A DNA stretch of 64,000 nt from Streptomyces sp. SID12488 (GTDB lineage: Bacteria > Actinomycetota > Actinomycetes > Streptomycetales > Streptomycetaceae), in the NCBI RefSeq assembly GCF_010548275.1, contig NZ_JAAGLT010000004.1:1-64000 (forward strand), in the 5' to 3' direction. The notes beneath the pieces are model-generated. The model saw only the letters and a program-made list of their open reading frames with translations, made no database searches and was not told where the DNA came from. The stretch's first letter is position 1. Each line of letters starts with the position of its first letter. A program made the translations under genes and the position numbers. Positions 62,568-64,000 of this stretch are shown piece after piece.

Positions 62568-63376
62568 CCGACGCCGCTGGGTCGTTCCCGTACCGGCTCG
62601 TCGCGACCGATCTCGACGGAACGCTCCTGCGCTCCGACGACTCGGTCTCGGCGCGCACCCGCGAGGCACTCGCCGCAGCCACCGCGGCGGGCGCCGCGCA
62701 CATCGTCGTCACCGGCCGGGGGGTGCGCTGGACGCGGCACGTCCTCGATGAACTGGGCTACGAGGGACTCGCGGTCTGCGGCCAGGGCGCACAGGTCTAC
62801 GACGTAGGGGCGCATCGCCTGCTGACGTCGATCACCCTGGACCGGCAGCTGGCCTCGCTCGCGCTGGCGAAGATCGAGGCGGAGGTCGGCCCGCTGTTCC
62901 TCGCGGCGAGCCGGGCGGGCCTCGACGGCGAGGTGTTGATCGGGCCGGGCTACGAGAGCGTGGGCTCGCTGCCCTTCGTCCCGCTCACGGAACCGTCGGA
63001 CCTCTGGACCGAGCCGCTGGGCAAGATCTACATCCAGCATCCGACCCTGTCCACCGACGAGCTCACCGAGGTCGCCGCCCGGACCGCGGGCGGCTTCGTC
63101 ACGGTCACCATGGCCGGCGAGGGGATCGTCGAACTCCTCCCCCTGGGCCTGACCAAGGCGAAGGGGCTGTCCCTGGCGGCCCGCCGGCTCGGCCTGAAGT
63201 CCGCGGACACGATCGCCTTCGGCGACATGCCCAACGACATCCCGATGCTCAACTGGGCGGCACGCGGGGTGGCGATGGCCAACGCCCACGCCGAACTGCG
63301 GGCGGTGGCGGACGAGGTGACGTCGTCGAACGACGAGGACGGCATCGCGGTGGTGCTGGAGCGGTTGCTGGCGTAG
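62564..63376 (+). CDS. HAD-superfamily (Cof-type) hydrolase
   Basis: A 270-residue Cof/HAD-IIB phosphatase: motif [13 protein letters not shown], motif II VVTGRG, the lysine in LTKAKGLSL and motif [14 protein letters not shown]. It dephosphorylates small phosphorylated metabolites; substrate unknown. GTG 62564 overlaps the serS stop (GTGA), a coupling often seen in actinobacteria. A short GCCCC/GGGGC hairpin follows the stop. Confidence 0.92.
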   Translation: MTDAAGSFPYRLVATDLDGTLLRSDDSVSARTREALAAATAAGAAHIVVTGRGVRWTRHVLDELGYEGLAVCGQGAQVYDVGAHRLLTSITLDRQLASLALAKIEAEVGPLFLAASRAGLDGEVLIGPGYESVGSLPFVPLTEPSDLWTEPLGKIYIQHPTLSTDELTEVAARTAGGFVTVTMAGEGIVELLPLGLTKAKGLSLAARRLGLKSADTIAFGDMPNDIPMLNWAARGVAMANAHAELRAVADEVTSSNDEDGIAVVLERLLA

Positions 63377-63707
63377 GCCCCTGCGGGGCTGGGCCGGGGG
63401 TCTGGGAGGACGGCCCGCGCGGAGTGAATCGCGCGCTCGAAGTGGCCGCCCCGGGCAGCTCCCCCCGCAAGGCGGGCCCGCCGGAGGTAGTGACTGCTCC
63501 GGAACCCGCCGCGGGCTGCCCTGAAGGAAGCCGCGCGGACCGCCGTGCATCGGCGTCGCCCGGCTCCACTCCCAGTACCCGACCCAGAACACCGGACAGA
63601 TCCGGCGTACTGGACACAACTACTGTGCCTGTACGCCGAGTCGGGCGCCACCGAATAAACCGGCGAACGGGTTCCGGGGCGGTGGACCGGAACGTCCACC
63701 GCCTGCC
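63377..63707. other. 331-bp convergent intergenic region, no gene seen
   Basis: Lies between the convergent HAD gene and the small gene ending at 63708. It contains a short hairpin GCCCC-TGC-GGGGC at 63377-63389. Open frames here lack coding signs. Confidence 0.45.
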
Positions 63708-63995
63708 CTACTTGCGGCGCCACCTGCGGCGACGCGACTTGCTGAAGAACCAGCCCGCCGGGGGTTCGTCCGACCGCCAGGGCTGCGGCTCAGGTGTCTC
63801 GTTCCGCCACCGCGCTGTCAGCATCCGGGCACGGGCGGACGGTTCGGCGGTTTCGGCAGAGCGTATGAAGTCCTCGTCGAGGACCAACTCGTCCCAGGTC
63901 TCCTCGGAGACCTTCCCATAGGCCTCCCCGGACTCTGCCGGTCCGTCACCCTGGCCCCGGCCGTGCCCCTGGCCCCGTACTGCCTTGCCTGCCAT
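63708..63995 (-). CDS. Small basic conserved-type hypothetical protein
   Basis: A 95-residue protein: a Gly-rich N-terminus, an acidic middle (EETWDELVLDEDFIRSAETAEPSARARMLTARWR) and a strongly basic C-terminal tail (FFSKSRRRRWRRK). ATG 63993-63995 lies 5 nt from the window edge, so a longer N-terminus cannot be excluded. No family function recognised. Confidence 0.72.
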   Translation of the reverse strand: MAGKAVRGQGHGRGQGDGPAESGEAYGKVSEETWDELVLDEDFIRSAETAEPSARARMLTARWRNETPEPQPWRSDEPPAGWFFSKSRRRRWRRK

Positions 63996-64000
63996 CCCCG

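Overview
The window is chromosomal DNA from a Streptomyces-type actinomycete. GC is very high with strong third-position GC, genes often overlap at ATGA or GTGA, and GTG and TTG starts are common. The gene content fits: SigE-family ECF factor, HATPase anti-sigma-like proteins, SpoIIE-type phosphatase, DtpA copper locus, FxSxx-COOH system and a pSAM2-type integrative element. A consensus ParB site (2320-2333) and a dense DnaA-box cluster (60774-61085) suggest a position in the origin-proximal core, but oriC itself is not in the window.

Layout. 1-2276 is the 3' part of a long Pro/Gln-rich protein ending in two receiver-like domains, followed by a parS site inside a 52-bp palindrome. 2397-7715 (minus) holds an acyl-CoA ligase, an ECF sigma factor and a three-gene operon resembling the ChsH2-ChsH1-Ltp2 steroid side-chain hydratase/aldolase. 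7893-9500 holds a small secreted Asn/Ser-rich protein and a PrimPol-like protein.

9600-28235 is an integration hot spot in the 3' end of a tRNA-Ser(TGA) gene. Three copies of the tRNA 3' end (9600, 11732, 28149) delimit a 2.1-kb remnant without integrase (FGE-like protein plus an unknown protein) and a complete 16.4-kb actinomycete integrative and conjugative element (AICE). The AICE carries int, xis, a RepSA-like initiator, a TraSA-like translocase, Spd-like membrane proteins, a GntR regulator, a NUDIX hydrolase, an XRE/TPR regulator and a kinase-like protein. Low-GC cargo sits at both ends: a two-gene operon followed by a possible structured RNA at the left, and one HTH/helical protein at the right.

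28300-42498 is ordinary core sequence: HtrA-like protease, GDPD, HATPase protein, SEC-C protein, degraded PrimPol, SpoIIE-like phosphatase, aminopeptidase P, a broken MocR regulator, an MFS exporter, a CitG/MdcB-like protein and a secreted intradiol dioxygenase. 43182-51217 is an FxSxx-COOH ribosomal peptide system: precursor FxsA, radical SAM maturase FxsB with a fused HExxH-type domain that has lost its metal motif, TIR protein FxsC, and a 1328-aa ParA/TIR/NB-ARC/TPR protein FxsT. An alpha/beta hydrolase gene overlaps its end.

52506-63995 holds an anti-sigma-like ATPase, an extracellular copper locus (membrane protein, YcnI, Sco, PCuAC, CopC-CopD, DtpA), pheA, the DnaA-box cluster, serS, a HAD hydrolase coupled to serS and a small conserved-looking protein. 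The copper genes probably act together to deliver copper outside the membrane. The best candidates for undescribed biology are the Fxs locus with its degenerate hydroxylase domain and STAND-like partner, and the AICE left-end cargo operon with its adjacent RNA-like element.
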